From contig OX637339.1 of NCBI GenBank assembly GCA_951799405.1, positions 16,306,001-16,370,000 of the forward strand: DNA of 64,000 nucleotides. Direction: 5' to 3'. The position numbers and the translations under genes are program-made. Shown here piece by piece: positions 10,701 to 20,084 of this stretch. The stretch comes from Agapetus fuscipes (taxonomy: Eukaryota > Arthropoda > Insecta > Trichoptera > Glossosomatidae). The notes beneath the pieces were generated by a model. It was not told the origin of the DNA. It saw only the letters and a list, made by a program, of their open reading frames with translations, and made no database searches. The first letter of the stretch is position 1. Each line of letters starts with the position of its first letter.

Positions 10701-12850
10701 TCTAGTTGTGACTAGAAAAAGGAAAGACAGAGAAAAGTATAGTTGGATCAGATTGGTGAAATTGTGAATAAATGGAATATACAAAGCGAATGTAAAAGAA
10801 GGAAATGTTGATATATATGAATGAACTCAAAGAGGTATGCAAGGATAGAAAAAAATGGAGGCAAATCTGCAGAAGCTTTGGCCACCCCTATTGGAATGGC
10901 GACAAAGTTACAGTTACAGTGATGCGAGTTGTTCTACTGTTGAGGATTAAAATTTTGGGTAGTAAATCTACAAATTCAGGCCAAAAACAGTTCAATTTTA
11001 TTTTTGAATTATAAATCCATTATTACCCTATCCTATATGTTAACTTAAAGTTGTGTCACCGAGAGAATGAATTTCTGACAGGTCGTAATGAGATGAACAA
11101 TGTAACTTTGAAGTGCCATTGAATTTACGAGGCAAATCTGCAGAGACTCTGTTCATCCCTAGCGGAATGGCGACAGAGTTATCAGTTCAGTTACAGACTG
11201 CCTTAATGTGTCCAAAATATTTTTTCATTAGTTTAAGAAGCCTAGTAAATATTGAGTTTATTTATTTAATGTTTTACAATTTACCAGTCTGTAGGCTAGT
11301 GGTTGCCGCTCCAATTATAAAACTACCATCTACAGAACACTAATTAAACCTGTCCTCACATATATGCATTCGAAACCTGGATACTGACTGCGCTTGCGTC
11401 TATAGCTTTCTTAGCATCTCTGACAGGAAAATTCTCTGCCGTATTTATGGCGCAATAAAGTACATGAGGACATTGGACAGACAGCGGTGGCTGCAGTTGA
11501 TCAAGAAGACCATGATCCACTCCATATTATTGTGTCAAGGTTCATGATGATGATAACCTTTGACGGGGATTGAACTCCAGCCATAGCTCTACCAACAGAG
11601 CTATCAATTGGAAAATGTGTTACATAAATTTAGCTCAGTACACAGAGTATAGAACATTGCGTAAATTCCTCTAGATGGCGTTAACTGAAAAAATGTATGA
11701 CTCACAAAGAGTTTGGTCATTTTACCATTTACACGATGGAGGGGAGCTCATGTAAATGTTTTGTGTTCGGGGTAAAGATCTCTTTCATTGTTGTTAATTT
11801 TAATGATTTGTGTCCAGGCTGAAGCGTCCTCCGGTAAAGAAGTTCCGTGCGGCGTCCTTCATGTGTGATGCGTGCGGGCAGAGCTGCACCACACAGTCGG
11901 GGCTGACGCAGCACAAGCAGAGGCACGCCTCAGCCCAGTACACGTGTCCTCACTGTGACTACGCCTGCAGGAGGAGGGCCTACATGAAGGTGAACACACT
12001 GACAAGCATATTCCCTCTCTATCTCTGATGTTTCCACACCCTGGAGTTGCGGAGAGTATGTAAAAGAGAGAGATCGGAGCGATGGGACGAATGCGAAGAA
12101 CAAGTGCTTGATCATGAATGTGAGAATGGGAAAGCCCCTCTATAATCTAAGTTGCAAAGATATATTATATTTAAGATTTATTTTAAATGTATTCCTACAA
12201 GCAGACAATATAAGTTTGCGCTTAAACATGCCGTATGTGGACTTACAATATAAAAGCCCAATCTCAAATAAATATAAGCCCTTCAACTCTTGTCGACCTT
12301 CCCTGAAACAGGGGTGACATAGGCAAACTTAACCATTTTTTTACAGTATGGGTGATCAGGTTCATACCAACCTATAAGTCAAAGATGCCGCTAAGAAAGG
12401 TGCCGGGTCTAATCTTGGTCCCTATGAGTTAGGTTTCCCTCTCAAAAATGTGACTTACAAGCTTTCTCTTTCTTCTACATCCTGCAGCACCTTTACGGTG
12501 GACTTCCTTTCAATTCATGATGTCTTGGTCATCTTCCTCCAAATCCACATCTTGAACGCCTCTCTAGGCGGTCACTTTTGTATCTTTGGATGGTCCAGGT
12601 TTTGCAGCCATGCTCCTAACAAAAGCTGTCATGGTTCCTTTCTTGTTTCCTTTACACGCTAAATTTATTTTTATTTTTATTTCAGATACACATCAAAACT
12701 CACACCAGCAGCCTAAAAAAGTGCAAGAGATACTTTTGCAAAATGTGCAAATTCACCGCAGTGTCTTCACACGCACTCAAGAGGCACAAAGTGACCCACA
12801 CAGAAGGAAATAAAAGTAAAAGCAAGAAATGCCATCTTACTCATTCATGA
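4220..12850 (+). CDS. Nine-exon C2H2 zinc-finger protein (706 aa), unidentified
   Basis: Joining exons 4220-4799, 5567-5805, 6663-6839, 7321-7528, 8803-9060, 9405-9575, 10506-10656, 11818-11989 and 12686-12850 gives 2121 nt, in phase throughout, with GT-AG borders at every junction. Residues 1-194 are rich in lysine with several NLS-like clusters (KKRKK, RRKKKHKEK). Residues 230-273 look like a leucine-rich coiled coil. Residues about 420-440 and 488-540 are acidic. Residues 546-690 hold the zinc fingers: C-x2-C-x12-H-x3-H units in exons 7, 8, 8/9 and 9, plus a degenerate CHTC unit. Family knowledge suggests a nuclear DNA-binding or chromatin protein; this is inference. I do not recognise an orthologue. 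Introns are packed with SINEs, MITEs and LINE fragments. The start is the first ATG after a strong acceptor (AAAATGGAG). Confidence 0.8.
5009..5400 (+). repeat. SINE2 copy, near full length
   Basis: tRNA-like head with an A-box-like TAGTCTAGTGGTAAGCGC and B-box-like GGCTTGAATCC, followed by the SINE2 body (CTTTACCAAAGACCGGTCAC, CAGCAACTGGGTCTTGC) and the tail CACACAAAAACAGCGCTCAC followed by an ATT microsatellite. It lies in intron 1 of the zinc-finger gene. Confidence 0.75.
5430..5512 (-). repeat. D2 element fragment
   Basis: Reverse copy of a family also seen at 17590-17670, 20085-20505 and 63299-63572 (motifs AGGGTGCACTCTTTTTGGCA and TTATATTGATCAATG). Confidence 0.5.
5567..5805 (+). CDS. 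Zinc-finger gene exon 2 (aa 194-273), coiled coil
   Basis: Acceptor TTTTGGTTACAG. Encodes DSESSDFEKYTYFDE, then a charged helix with leucines in heptad spacing (VEDLEEEIKKIK to LRRLKS-type repeats), consistent with dimerisation. Ends NLQ in phase 0 at CAG/GTGATT. Confidence 0.8.
5824..6138 (-). repeat. SINE1 copy
   Basis: Reverse orientation: begins with the 3' end (CTAAACTATGCATATAGTGT), passes the ACCTTGCCGGTTCTATAATT body and ends with the tRNA-like head containing GGGATCGAACCCTAACCC. It starts only about 20 bp after exon 2 of the zinc-finger gene. Confidence 0.75.
6216..6461. mobile_element. Foldback MITE in zinc-finger intron 2
   Basis: Arms GTACCCTTAGTACGAGTTGC (left) and GCAACTCGTACTCAGGGTAC (right) are inverted complements, and the pairing continues inward for about 95 bp per side (TTTTCCCCAAAATCTGCCGT against ACGGTAGATTTTGGGGAAAA). 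Non-coding. Confidence 0.7.
6663..6839 (+). CDS. Zinc-finger gene exon 3 (aa 274-332)
   Basis: Pyrimidine tract and acceptor TTCTGATTTAAG, then LEGYLQMQLSVGVGNTD. Encodes a helical, mildly acidic segment (MIVDSMDHASLNEDDKKLL). Ends FWK at AAG/GTTTGT in phase 0. No domain is recognised. Confidence 0.75.
6889..7064. mobile_element. Foldback MITE in zinc-finger intron 3
   Basis: Left arm GAGCCTGTTCCCACTTGTCG and right arm CAAGTGGGAACGGGCTC are inverted complements. Pairing continues to CCAGTGGCA/TGCCACTGG, about 60 bp per arm. A flanking target duplication could not be resolved. Confidence 0.7.
7321..7528 (+). CDS. Zinc-finger gene exon 4 (aa 333-402)
   Basis: Acceptor TTGTTTTCAG. Encodes DFNSIEKNSAGISPQPHWVG followed by a proline/tyrosine-containing linker, then a KHGKGKITKG basic end. 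Donor AAAAG/GTAATT, phase 1. No recognised domain. Confidence 0.75.
7556..8178 (+). repeat. SINE2 copy interrupted by a MITE
   Basis: SINE2 sequence runs to CCAGTCACTAA at 7669 and resumes at TAAAGGTCCATCATGC at 8074, ending with CACACAAAAACAACTCTTA. The interruption is the Harbinger-like element at 7670-8073, so the empty site can be reconstructed from other SINE2 copies. Confidence 0.75.
7670..8073. mobile_element. Harbinger-like MITE (404 bp) with TAA target duplication
   Basis: Terminal inverted repeats GGCTGGCCGCACACACACGT and ACGTGCGTGTGCGGCCAGCC, flanked on both sides by TAA (7667-7669 and 8074-8076). A 3-bp TWA duplication and a GGC start are typical of PIF/Harbinger elements. No transposase is encoded, although several short frames exist by chance. 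Inserted in a SINE2 copy, hence younger than it. Confidence 0.85.
8198..8345 (-). repeat. R1 retroposon fragment
   Basis: Reverse R1 sequence from the AAGGATATATTACATTTAAA tail region to GCAACTCTTGCCGCCATGAC. It adjoins the hairpin at 8381. Confidence 0.6.
8381..8579. mobile_element. Nearly perfect 200-bp hairpin (foldback MITE)
   Basis: Arms containing CAAAACGTAGTTTTATTTT and AAAATAAAACTACGTTTTG pair almost without mismatch for about 95 bp each, through AGCACTTTCGACCTTCAA/TTGAAGGTCGAAAGTGCT. Only about 10 bp remain unpaired at the centre (near 8478). Non-coding; lies in intron 4 of the zinc-finger gene. Confidence 0.8.
8714..8773 (-). repeat. SINE1 3'-end fragment
   Basis: Contains AAGCTACACATATAGTGCAACTTCTTGCCG, interrupted here only by truncation; it ends just before exon 5. 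Confidence 0.6.
8803..9060 (+). CDS. Zinc-finger gene exon 5 (aa 402-488)
   Basis: Acceptor TGATTTTAG. Encodes GRSVSDRQIKKLAKKISNCK, then an acidic run (KEEEEEDLITSEED) and a basic patch (TKRRNKIRTSS). Donor ATTA/GTAAGC, phase 1. Confidence 0.75.
9092..9345 (-). repeat. R1 retroposon, near full length
   Basis: Reverse orientation from AGCTGCAAAGATATACATGT to CATACCAACCTATCAGTCAA. A good family reference copy. It is preceded at 9080 by a CTAAATCTAAATCTAAG tail microsatellite. Confidence 0.7.
9405..9575 (+). CDS. Zinc-finger gene exon 6 (aa 488-545), acidic
   Basis: Acceptor TGTTTTACAG. Encodes TNKEDEEIEMDEVIEHHLAE and continues strongly acidic (DDDLNEETG), ending GEDKG at AAAG/GTATTT. Acidic low-complexity regions are common activation or chaperone-binding segments; that role is not demonstrable here. 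Confidence 0.75.
9810..10063 (-). repeat. SINE1 copy
   Basis: Reverse orientation, ending in the tRNA-like head (GGATTTGAACCTGAGCTCTC, then CGACTGAGCTATCGACCGGA). Confidence 0.75.
10090..10361 (+). pseudogene. LINE ORF2 C-terminal fragment
   Basis: The frame at 10122-10361 contains GELAFAVAGPLAWNHLP and KTSKFLASFTP, the hallmark C-terminal block of CR1/L2-like non-LTR retrotransposon ORF2 proteins. It ends in serine codons from a TCA microsatellite. Similar blocks occur at 14990-15130 and 24297-24527. Confidence 0.65.
10506..10656 (+). CDS. Zinc-finger gene exon 7 (aa 545-595), fingers 1-2
   Basis: Acceptor TGTGCTGTGCAG. Encodes CPGC-x12-HRQAH, a C2H2 finger, then CHTCNLKFLKSGHFDGRH, a second unit lacking the normal final histidine. 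GC-rich codons contrast with the AT-rich flanks, as expected of an exon under constraint. Donor ACAG/GTATGC, phase 2. Confidence 0.8.
10740..11190 (+). pseudogene. LINE 3'-end fragments
   Basis: The frame at 10805-10920 reads LKEVCKDRKKWRQICRSFGH, resembling the terminal DRKKWR segment of RTE-type LINE ORF2. A second divergent copy of the following 3' UTR (GGCAAATCTGCAGAGACTCT, GGAATGGCGACAGAGTTA) lies at 11130-11190. A reverse copy is at 14790-14885. Confidence 0.5.
11315..11612 (+). pseudogene. LINE RT-tail fragment plus SINE1 head
   Basis: YRTLIKPVLTYMHS (about 11325-11375), followed by a stop-riddled continuation, matches the usual LIRPVLTYG motif of LINE thumb regions. At 11566-11612 a reverse SINE1 head (GGGGATTGAACTCCAGCC, AGAGCTATCAATTGG) follows. 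Confidence 0.5.
11818..11989 (+). CDS. Zinc-finger gene exon 8 (aa 595-652), fingers 3-4
   Basis: Acceptor TTTGTGTCCAG. Encodes a basic linker (RLKRPPVKKFR), a full finger CDAC-x12-HKQRH, and the first half of finger 4 (CPHCDYACRRRAYMK). The finger is split by the next intron in phase 0. Confidence 0.8.
12140..12392 (-). repeat. R1 retroposon, near full length
   Basis: Reverse copy from TAATCTAAGTTGCAAAGATA to CATACCAACCTATAAGTCAA, in intron 8 of the zinc-finger gene. Confidence 0.7.
12686..12850 (+). CDS. Zinc-finger gene exon 9 (aa 653-706 and stop)
   Basis: Acceptor TTTTTATTTCAG. Completes finger 4 (IHIKTH) and adds finger 5 CKMC-x12-HKVTH, then a lysine-rich tail ending CHLTHS and TGA. 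Confidence 0.8.
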   Translation: MHIKTHTSSLKKCKRYFCKMCKFTAVSSHALKRHKVTHTEGNKSKSKKCHLTHS

Positions 12851-13380
12851 AAAAACATGATATGCTATGCTGACTTTCTTTTGATAAAATTGTAGATGTG
12901 ATGACCTTTCAAGTTCATATTGGATGTGTCGAGTTTCTTTTGCCAAAATTGTGGATGTCCGTCTATAGCCGTCGTTGATTTTGTATGACTGATTTGTACC
13001 TTAGATTTACAAATTAATGTTTTTATTTTGAAGGCTTATACTTTATTTCTGTTTATTGAAGTTTTTTTGAGTTATGTACTACTTTTTGAGTTATGTTTTT
13101 ATGAATGGGGTTGGAACGTTTTCTGCACTGCTTTTCTGACCCTAGTCATATAATATCTATCTGTAGTAGGTATATTTCATATTTGTACGACTGAAGAAGA
13201 AATCAGGTAAGAAAATAATACAACTCGTATTTAAAATTCACAAGTTCATTTATTGGTAGGAAAACATAGGTGAAAATGCAAACATAATAACAAAAACCTT
13301 CCACATGCTCTTGAGGTGTGCATGTTTAGTGCGATGGGTGAGCCTGCTGCTCACTGCACAGTTTTTCGAATTGGGGAATA
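12851..13380. other. 3' flank of the zinc-finger gene
   Basis: AT-rich; probably includes the 3' UTR. No single polyadenylation site can be chosen. No other coding signal is seen. Confidence 0.4.
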
Positions 13381-13389
13381 AGGCTTGAT

Positions 13390-13590
13390 ACACTCATACA
13401 GCTGCTCTCATTTCTTTTTCCACATTTATTTTTGAGCGATATTTGCTTTTTATAACAGCAACCGCTGAAAAGCCAGCTTTGAAAATTTTGATTTTTAGTA
13501 GAGACATCAGGGGCGCCTCGCGATACCCCTGATCTCTCTCCGTGGCACCCACTTTGGGAACCCCTGCCCTAGATTCTAGAGACACTAGGG
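13390..13590 (-). mobile_element. hAT-like terminal fragment
   Basis: Read on the minus strand, the end GCAGGGGTTCCCAAAGTGGG resembles hAT termini found in many MITEs. The opposite terminus is not found, so this is taken as a truncated element. Confidence 0.4.
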
Positions 13591-13599
13591 GTCTATGAC

Positions 13600-14785
13600 A
13601 CTTGTTGTAGTGCCGCAGAGGTCTCCGAGCTTGGTCGTCGCTACAAAGCGCCAGTTATAATCAAAATAAACTCTGGAAGATTTGTAATTTTCTCAAATAA
13701 AACACTTTTTCTTTGCTTAAAAAAAGATTTATATACTTGTAATATTACAATAAATGTAGGTACATTCACACAAATAAAAATCATCATTGTTTTGTAACAT
13801 AAAATAATACAATTTTATTTGTAATTATTATTTGATTTCTTATTCGTTGGAGGGTTTGTTTGAAATTTACAAATTAAGGTAGGTAGGTAAGTAAGTTTAA
13901 AAGATTTATAAATGTTTATTATTTTTAGGTCAAGCAACACAGATTCCTATTTCAAATTTCGCTAGTGTTGCTAGGTCTATAAAAGGGAATTTGAAAAATT
14001 AAAAGAAAGCAAATAATATTGTCTATGAATATGGCACATAAATAAATAAAATATTTTTGATACATAAACACTCTTTCTATTTAAATTATATTTTGGTTTT
14101 CAATGTTTTTCTCATTCACACTTTTATTTAATGATTTTATGGCATAAAAACATCAAGTGTCACAACTAAAATTTGAATATCTAATTATAAGAATGCGTCT
14201 AAGCACCTAGTAAACCAATACCACCAGTATTAGGCAATATGTAACACAACCAGACAATGTTTTACCAAAAAATGTATGGAAACTAGAGTAGTGCCTCCAG
14301 TGAGTTTTTTAGTTTCTATATATTTTTTTGTATTGCCTACAATTGAGTTGAAGCACAAAGTTTAATACTGGGATACTACTGTTTTGTTCACAATTTTTTT
14401 CACGTCTACTTGAATGAGTTCTCGTATGAAATAAAATGTAATAAATATTTCTGCATTATAAGCTCTGTCTGAGGATATCTTTTATAGCAAATTGATATTA
14501 CTTGAATACAATAAGTATATAGATATGGTGTTATTGTGACTCATAATTATAATACAAACAAATGTGACAGTTAAGTCGGTTGGCTTTTAAATCATTAACA
14601 TTGTTTGTAAAAAAAAATTCTCATAACATTTGATGAGGACTATCGCTAAGTTACATGTAGGACAAACAAAAACTATCAGACGGTATTGCAACCATTTCTA
14701 AGCGTCACCTTCCATCCAATCAACGATCAAAAATGAAAAATATGTGGTATTTCAACAATAGCCGAGTGACTTTTATACTCAATGA
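13600..14785. other. AT-rich intergenic DNA
   Basis: No exon, RNA or recognised repeat. A small GTAGGTAGGTAAGTAAGT microsatellite lies near 13880. Confidence 0.45.
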
Positions 14786-14789
14786 AAAG

Positions 14790-15135
14790 GACAAACTAAC
14801 TCTGTGGCCATTCCGTTAGGGGTGGCAAAGGCTCTTGTAGATTTGCCACCATTTCCTCCTATCCTTACATGCCTCTTTCAATTTATTCATATCTTATTTT
14901 ACATAAGGCACTAGGAGAAAGGACACCGCTGTACCTCGGGTAAAGCGGAGTCAGAAAATAGGTCAATGAGCCTTTTAGCAAGTTTTCAACCGTGTTAGGT
15001 GAGCGTGCTTTTGCAGTGGCGGCTCCAAAGGTATGAAACTGACTGCCAACTGTAGTTACAAGAGATTACCGACAGCAGTCACTTTAAGAGACGTCTCAAG
15101 ATCGATTTATTCACCAAATTTTTGGGCGCCTTTGA
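14790..15135. pseudogene. Two LINE remnants
   Basis: 14790-14885 is a reverse copy of the LINE 3' end seen at 10840-10920. From 14900 the + strand shows a stop-interrupted GERAFAVAAPKV-N-LPT block, the CR1/L2-type ORF2 C-terminus also seen at 10122 and 24297. Confidence 0.5.
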
Positions 15136-15341
15136 AATACCTTCGAGCCTTGGATTTTGGCGCACCTTTTTCATGCATGTGTTTCATATTTTCACTGCAC
15201 ATATCTCATCCGTTCATAATTTTACTAATCCAAAAAACCACACTTAGACAAATCATGATAACACTAAATGAAAAATTATATGTGTAGATTTTATGTTGGA
15301 TTTAAAGTCACATTAGCTAACTTTGAAATAACACACCTTAA

Positions 15342-15760
15342 GGCCCGGTATATTGAACTGTAGTAATATTTTAGTTAACTATTACTTGAACTTTTATTCA
15401 AAATACTCAATCTCGAGTTAACTAAAACCGAAAATTGCCGAAATATGAAGCCACGCCCCCAAAACTTGGAAATAATTAAAATGCCATTCAAAAGCTTTAA
15501 AACAAACAACTATTCATAGAAATCATATCCCTTACCTTCATTAAGCAAGAAAACGAGACATAAAATGTTCAGTTTGCAACAATTTTGATGTATCCTTACA
15601 TTAAAAAAGAACAGCTGTTGTCAGTGAAGCGCCGCCATCTTGAAAATCGAAAGTTAAAGTTACTAAATATTTACTGCCGAAAGTCGGTGAGTGAAATATT
15701 ATGATGATTTAACTAAAATTGCATTTTAGTTAACTTTACTATACTTCAAAATACCGGGCC
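15342..15760. mobile_element. Harbinger-like MITE (419 bp) with TAA target duplication
   Basis: Termini GGCCCGGTATATTGAACTG and ATACTTCAAAATACCGGGCC are imperfect inverted repeats, with TAA on both sides (15339-15341 and 15761-15763). Inner TTTTAGTTAACT motifs are mirrored. No transposase. Confidence 0.8.
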
Positions 15761-15763
15761 TAA

Positions 15764-17585
15764 GTGTAGCTTGATGCTTAGGAGCTTTTGTGATACCGTC
15801 TCTACAAGGCAAGAATATTGATGATGACATAGGAGTATTATATAAAATACAAAAAGTCAGTTTTTAAAACCACTTAAATCAAAATAAGGCCCATTTCTCT
15901 TTAGTATTTCAACAGTCAAGAAAAGTTTAAATATGTCATTAGATACGACAAACCATCTCGTGGCTCGTTAACTACACAAACTTGAAGCAAAATCAACCGA
16001 TTTGAGTTCAAATTCACATATAATACTTATTCAAAAAGTAGTTTAAACATAAAAGTAATTCACTGGTTTTTTGCACATTATAAACTGTCACATGGACGAA
16101 TAATTCACAAATGACAAAATTTAAATTTCTTTAACAATCCTAACGATTGCATAAAAACTTAGCCGTGTTATCGACAACAAAACACACAGGTGATGGCAAT
16201 TTTCAATCAAGGCTTGTTAGCCCAATCATTAGTGAATTATACTTTAACATAAACATGTCAGTTTTCTTCCTTATAGATAAAAAAATTTACACGGTATCTC
16301 ATAATATCTATCAATTATCACATTAATAATTTAAAATTGACAATAAGAAGCATATGATTGTTTATAAATCAACTTGAAAGTTTGCAAATACCAGGGATGC
16401 GTTTGGGTAGCCCACTCAAAAACAATTTTAGTATTTTTATGTTGTTTGACTTGTATACTAATTGTATTTATAGCTGTTATTACAAACAGTATTATCACAA
16501 GTAATTGCTTATGACCTTTTATTTGAAGAAGCAGCAAAGAATAAGTGGAAAAAGCTCTTTGAACTCTTGAATGACATTTGACAGTTAACCTCAAAAACTC
16601 AAATTTAACCTCTAATCAAAAAGGATAATTTATGAACAAAAGCTAATGCCATGGCATTATCATTGATAAATTTACAGAAATAAAATAAATACTTTTTAAT
16701 ATTATATATGTTGATGCCTTTAACAGCCATTTCTGTTGTTCATGTTTTGACATGTTATTCAAAGACTGTTTTAAGGTTAGCTTTTGATTGCTTGGAAAGT
16801 TTCAAGCAAGCAACAACAAAAACCGTGCCAGAATGATTTTAAAATGGAAGCAGGTACCCAAACGCAACCAATCTCGTTACCGACATCTGGGGAGACTTAA
16901 TTAATCAACTAAAACTAAAATAATTTAAAGCTATTTAGTAATAATTAAAGGATACCTCGTTAAGACAAATCTAAGGCTAATGTAATATAAGCTCGAATAT
17001 ATTATTTTTACACTGTTTTACTATTATTCATTTATTTTTTAATTTATATAAGAACACAGAATTGAAAACACAAAGTATAAGTTTAAGTAGTCTTGAAAAT
17101 AATAAATTAAGATTTTAATTTTTTTTGGTTATGTGAATAATAAATATAGGAACATTAAAAGTAACTAGAATGAAAAATAAAATAAATTAATTTAATTACG
17201 TCATGTGTGTGCTTTCAAATTTACCTATACAAAAAATCTTGAATTCATCAAAATGCGCAAAAAAATAATTAAACTAGAATTATATTCAAAACAGCACACT
17301 TTTGAAGCAATAAAGAAATTGTTGTGACCTAAAATTGCAACAATAAGCACAAAAAAAATAACAAATAATTTGGAAATCTCTCATTTTTTTGGTTAAACAT
17401 ACATTTATAGATATCTTACAATATTTAATCCCGTATCCAGTGAGAATGCTCTGAGAACTCACAATGCCATGTACAATTATTAGGATGTATATTTTCAACT
17501 CAGGATATTCAATAAAAAGTAGTATAGTTCGGAGTGAATAAGTAATCATTTTTGAGGTGTTGGCAAATATCAACATCAATTAAAG
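15764..17585. other. AT-rich intergenic DNA, 1.8 kb
   Basis: No exon or recognised element. Open frames here are short and lack codon bias or motifs. Confidence 0.45.
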
Positions 17586-17589
17586 AAAT

Positions 17590-17672
17590 ATTATGTAGCA
17601 TCAGAACCATTTGGCGTGCCAAAAAGACTGCACCCTAAGGAAGAGTCTTGTAATGATCAGTTTGCAGGTAAC
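17590..17672 (+). repeat. D2 element fragment
   Basis: CAGAACCATTTGGCGTGCCA and ACTGCACCCTAAGG match the D2 family core at 20130-20165. Confidence 0.5.
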
Positions 17673-17792
17673 CGACAATAAGAACTCGCTGCCTTAGTTC
17701 TTGTTTGCCGTATTATTATACATTAAGCAAATTTTACAGGAGCAATGTTTTTGTGTTTTGTTATTGTAATTGACAAAATCGTAATTCCGTCT

Positions 17793-18118
17793 GTCCGGTC
17801 GATAGCTCAGGTGGTAGAGTGCTTGCATTCCATGCCAAAAGCTCGGGTTCGAATCCCACCGAGGGTGGCAGAAATGATTTCCCGTTTCGGTGTTTATTTC
17901 AAACCCCAAAATAAAATACCGGCAAGGTTTACTCAGCCTTCACAAGAAATGAGTACCAGCACTCTCAGGAGCTGGGAAACCGCCACTTCAACTGAAGTGG
18001 TTGGCGTAAGGCCGGCCCCCTTACCTGTAAAAATAAATAGGTTCAACTCGCCACATGCGACCCCTTCGGGGATAACGCGGCAAGAAGTTACACTATATGT
18101 GTAACTTAGTTGCGTTTG
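17793..18118 (+). repeat. SINE1, full-length reference copy
   Basis: A 70-bp tRNA-like head has A-box TAGCTCAGGTGGTAGAGTGC and B-box GGTTCGAATCC. The body follows (CCGTTTCGGTGTTTATTTCA, GGCAAGGTTTACTCAGCCTT, CAACTGAAGTGGTTGGCGTA) and the 3' end is GTTACACTATATGTGTAACT. The head would provide an internal pol III promoter. There is no CCA end, and the body follows directly, so it is a SINE and not a tRNA gene. At least 15 other copies or pieces lie in this window. Confidence 0.85.
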
Positions 18119-18119
18119 C

Positions 18120-18600
18120 GTAATTCAATTACCTATTTTACCGAAAGTACTGTAGGTCTGGCATTATAATAATAGTCCATTGAAATCATTATAATTTTAC
18201 GTTAAATACTAAAAAAAGCGTTTTAAAATGGATATACGCCAAAGATGCGCCACGAAAATTACGTAAAGTGGATATACGGCAAAATATCGGACTTTGACTG
18301 GACGCTCGCGACAATCTTTTAGTAAAATACATATAACATACAACAATGTGTCGGTGTGACGTCATGCCCACGTGCGTCTGTGATTGGCTTACAATTGTAG
18401 ATGACGCAGTCACGCATGCGCCTTCAGCGTTTAGAGAATATACGGCACTCAAGAACTGAAATAAAATTTCGAGCACAGAATATTGTAGGTGAAAATGTTG
18501 AATAGCTCGCACATTTGAAGACAAATACGTATTTTTCTTAGCTCAGATTGTGTAGAATTTGATTCTTAAGACAACTGCATTAAAAGGTCATATTTAACAA
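18120..18600. other. Unassigned, locally GC-richer sequence
   Basis: Contains two GGATATACG-type motifs (18226, 18268) and a TGACGTCATGCCCACGTGCG segment. The frame at 18189-18524 has no recognisable motif. Could be an unrecognised repeat. Confidence 0.3.
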
Positions 18601-18609
18601 AATTGGATC

Positions 18610-18900
18610 CAAAATAGATATCAATGGATGTTAGCTTAAGAAACAAAATAAGAAATCAATTCATCCGACACAAGTCAGAAGACGATAAAATTGTTCTCCA
18701 AGTAAAAAGGCTATGGGCGATCATATGGGAAGTGAGAAAATATCAGGTGGACTTCTTGAGTCCTTGATACCTGGATAAAATAGCGGGAAAACCCTAAAAA
18801 AAGACAGACCGATTTTTTGTTGAATAGAGATAATCAACAGTGGAAGGTGTGGAAGAGTTTTGAAGAGGCAATATCCAGCATTGAAGAGAAAAGCGGTAAG
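18610..18900 (+). pseudogene. RTE-like LINE ORF2 tail fragment
   Basis: MDVSLRNKIRNQFIRHKSED and the following KRLWA resemble the RNKIRNEVIR...KLKWQWAGH block of RTE-type LINE ORF2. The remainder (KKRQTDFL...) matches the RPKMRWTDDL area after frame breaks. Confidence 0.5.
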
Positions 18901-19301
18901 TACTTCTTGAGATGACCATCTCCAATATAATGAATGTGCTGAAATAACTACTACAATATGATGCCAACCATCTATGTGAACATAACCAAACTTTTATCAA
19001 TGAAATATTGATATACACAATATTACTAGTTCTCATAGCATTATCTGTCAATATGGGAGTTATTCCCTTTCTCAATCTTCCAACTAATTACTTATTTTTT
19101 CATTACAATGATATTCTTAGATTTAAATCATGGAGTCATGTATGAAAGACGTAATATGGACGGATTTACGTCCTATCAAAAAACTGTGAATTGCCAGCAG
19201 TAAAAAAATATTAGGGAAATTTGTTTTTTAACACAAAATGACATCCCCAAAGTTCTTAATTAAAAAATACCTCATTGCTTATTGAAGCATTAACATTGTC
19301 T

Positions 19302-19560
19302 GTAGTCTACCAGTTAATGCTATGGACTCGAATTAGGGTTGTTGAGTACAAGAAAATTATCGTTTGATTTTGAAATTACGCTCTTCGCCAAGTTGAAAAA
19401 ATCATATGCCTTTACCAAAAATCATATTGGCCACCAAAGGTCCATCCAGCCTTACAACCACTGGGTTTTGTTTAAGAATTTGGCACTTTGAGCACAAAAA
19501 ATAAATGATATTTTTTGTGCTCCGCCGGAAATCAAACTCACAACCTTACACTTTCTTATG
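19302..19560 (+). repeat. SINE2 fragment plus inverted SINE2 head
   Basis: 19302-19495 is a diverged SINE2 copy (GTAGTCTACCAGTTAATGCT head, CTTTACCAAAAATCATATTG body). 19500-19560 is a reverse SINE2 head (GTGCTCCGCCGGAAATCAAA). Confidence 0.55.
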
Positions 19561-20084
19561 TAAAAAAATCTGACCTTCAAATGAACATAAGCTCTGCAAC
19601 TTTACCGCTTGTAAAAAAACAAAAATGCTCAACATTTTTTTACTGCTGTCAAAACATGTATTTTTCACAATAATAGCAAATGGGGTCGCCTAAAAATTAC
19701 AAAATCCTATCCATCAAGAATGAAATGTATACCATAGAGAATTAGCGACACAACAAGTATAGTCTATTGAAAGGCAGGTAGGTAAAAATCGCACAAATGT
19801 TTTATCGTTTTACTTTATAGTCTATGACTTAAATATTTATTTTTAAACATAGAAACACCTTAGCGGATAACATTGCACACATTCAAATTACATCTACGAT
19901 TGTTCTCGTTTATTATTATTAGCTTTGTCCATTGCACATTATGAAATGATTAAGTCGACATACAGGATACAGTTGGTGTATGAAAACAAATATTAAATAC
20001 TTAACAAACAATCGACATATCATATTTTCAATTGTTTTTGTATTATTTTACAGAGATTTCAAGAAAAAATTAGTACTAAATTCT

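Noticed and set aside
17793..17870. tRNA gene
   Set aside because: A and B boxes are good, but the head runs into a 250-bp SINE1 body found in many copies, and no mature tRNA 3' end is present.
18189..18524. 111-codon minus-strand frame as a gene
   Set aside because: No recognisable motif or splice structure; probably chance in a GC-richer patch.
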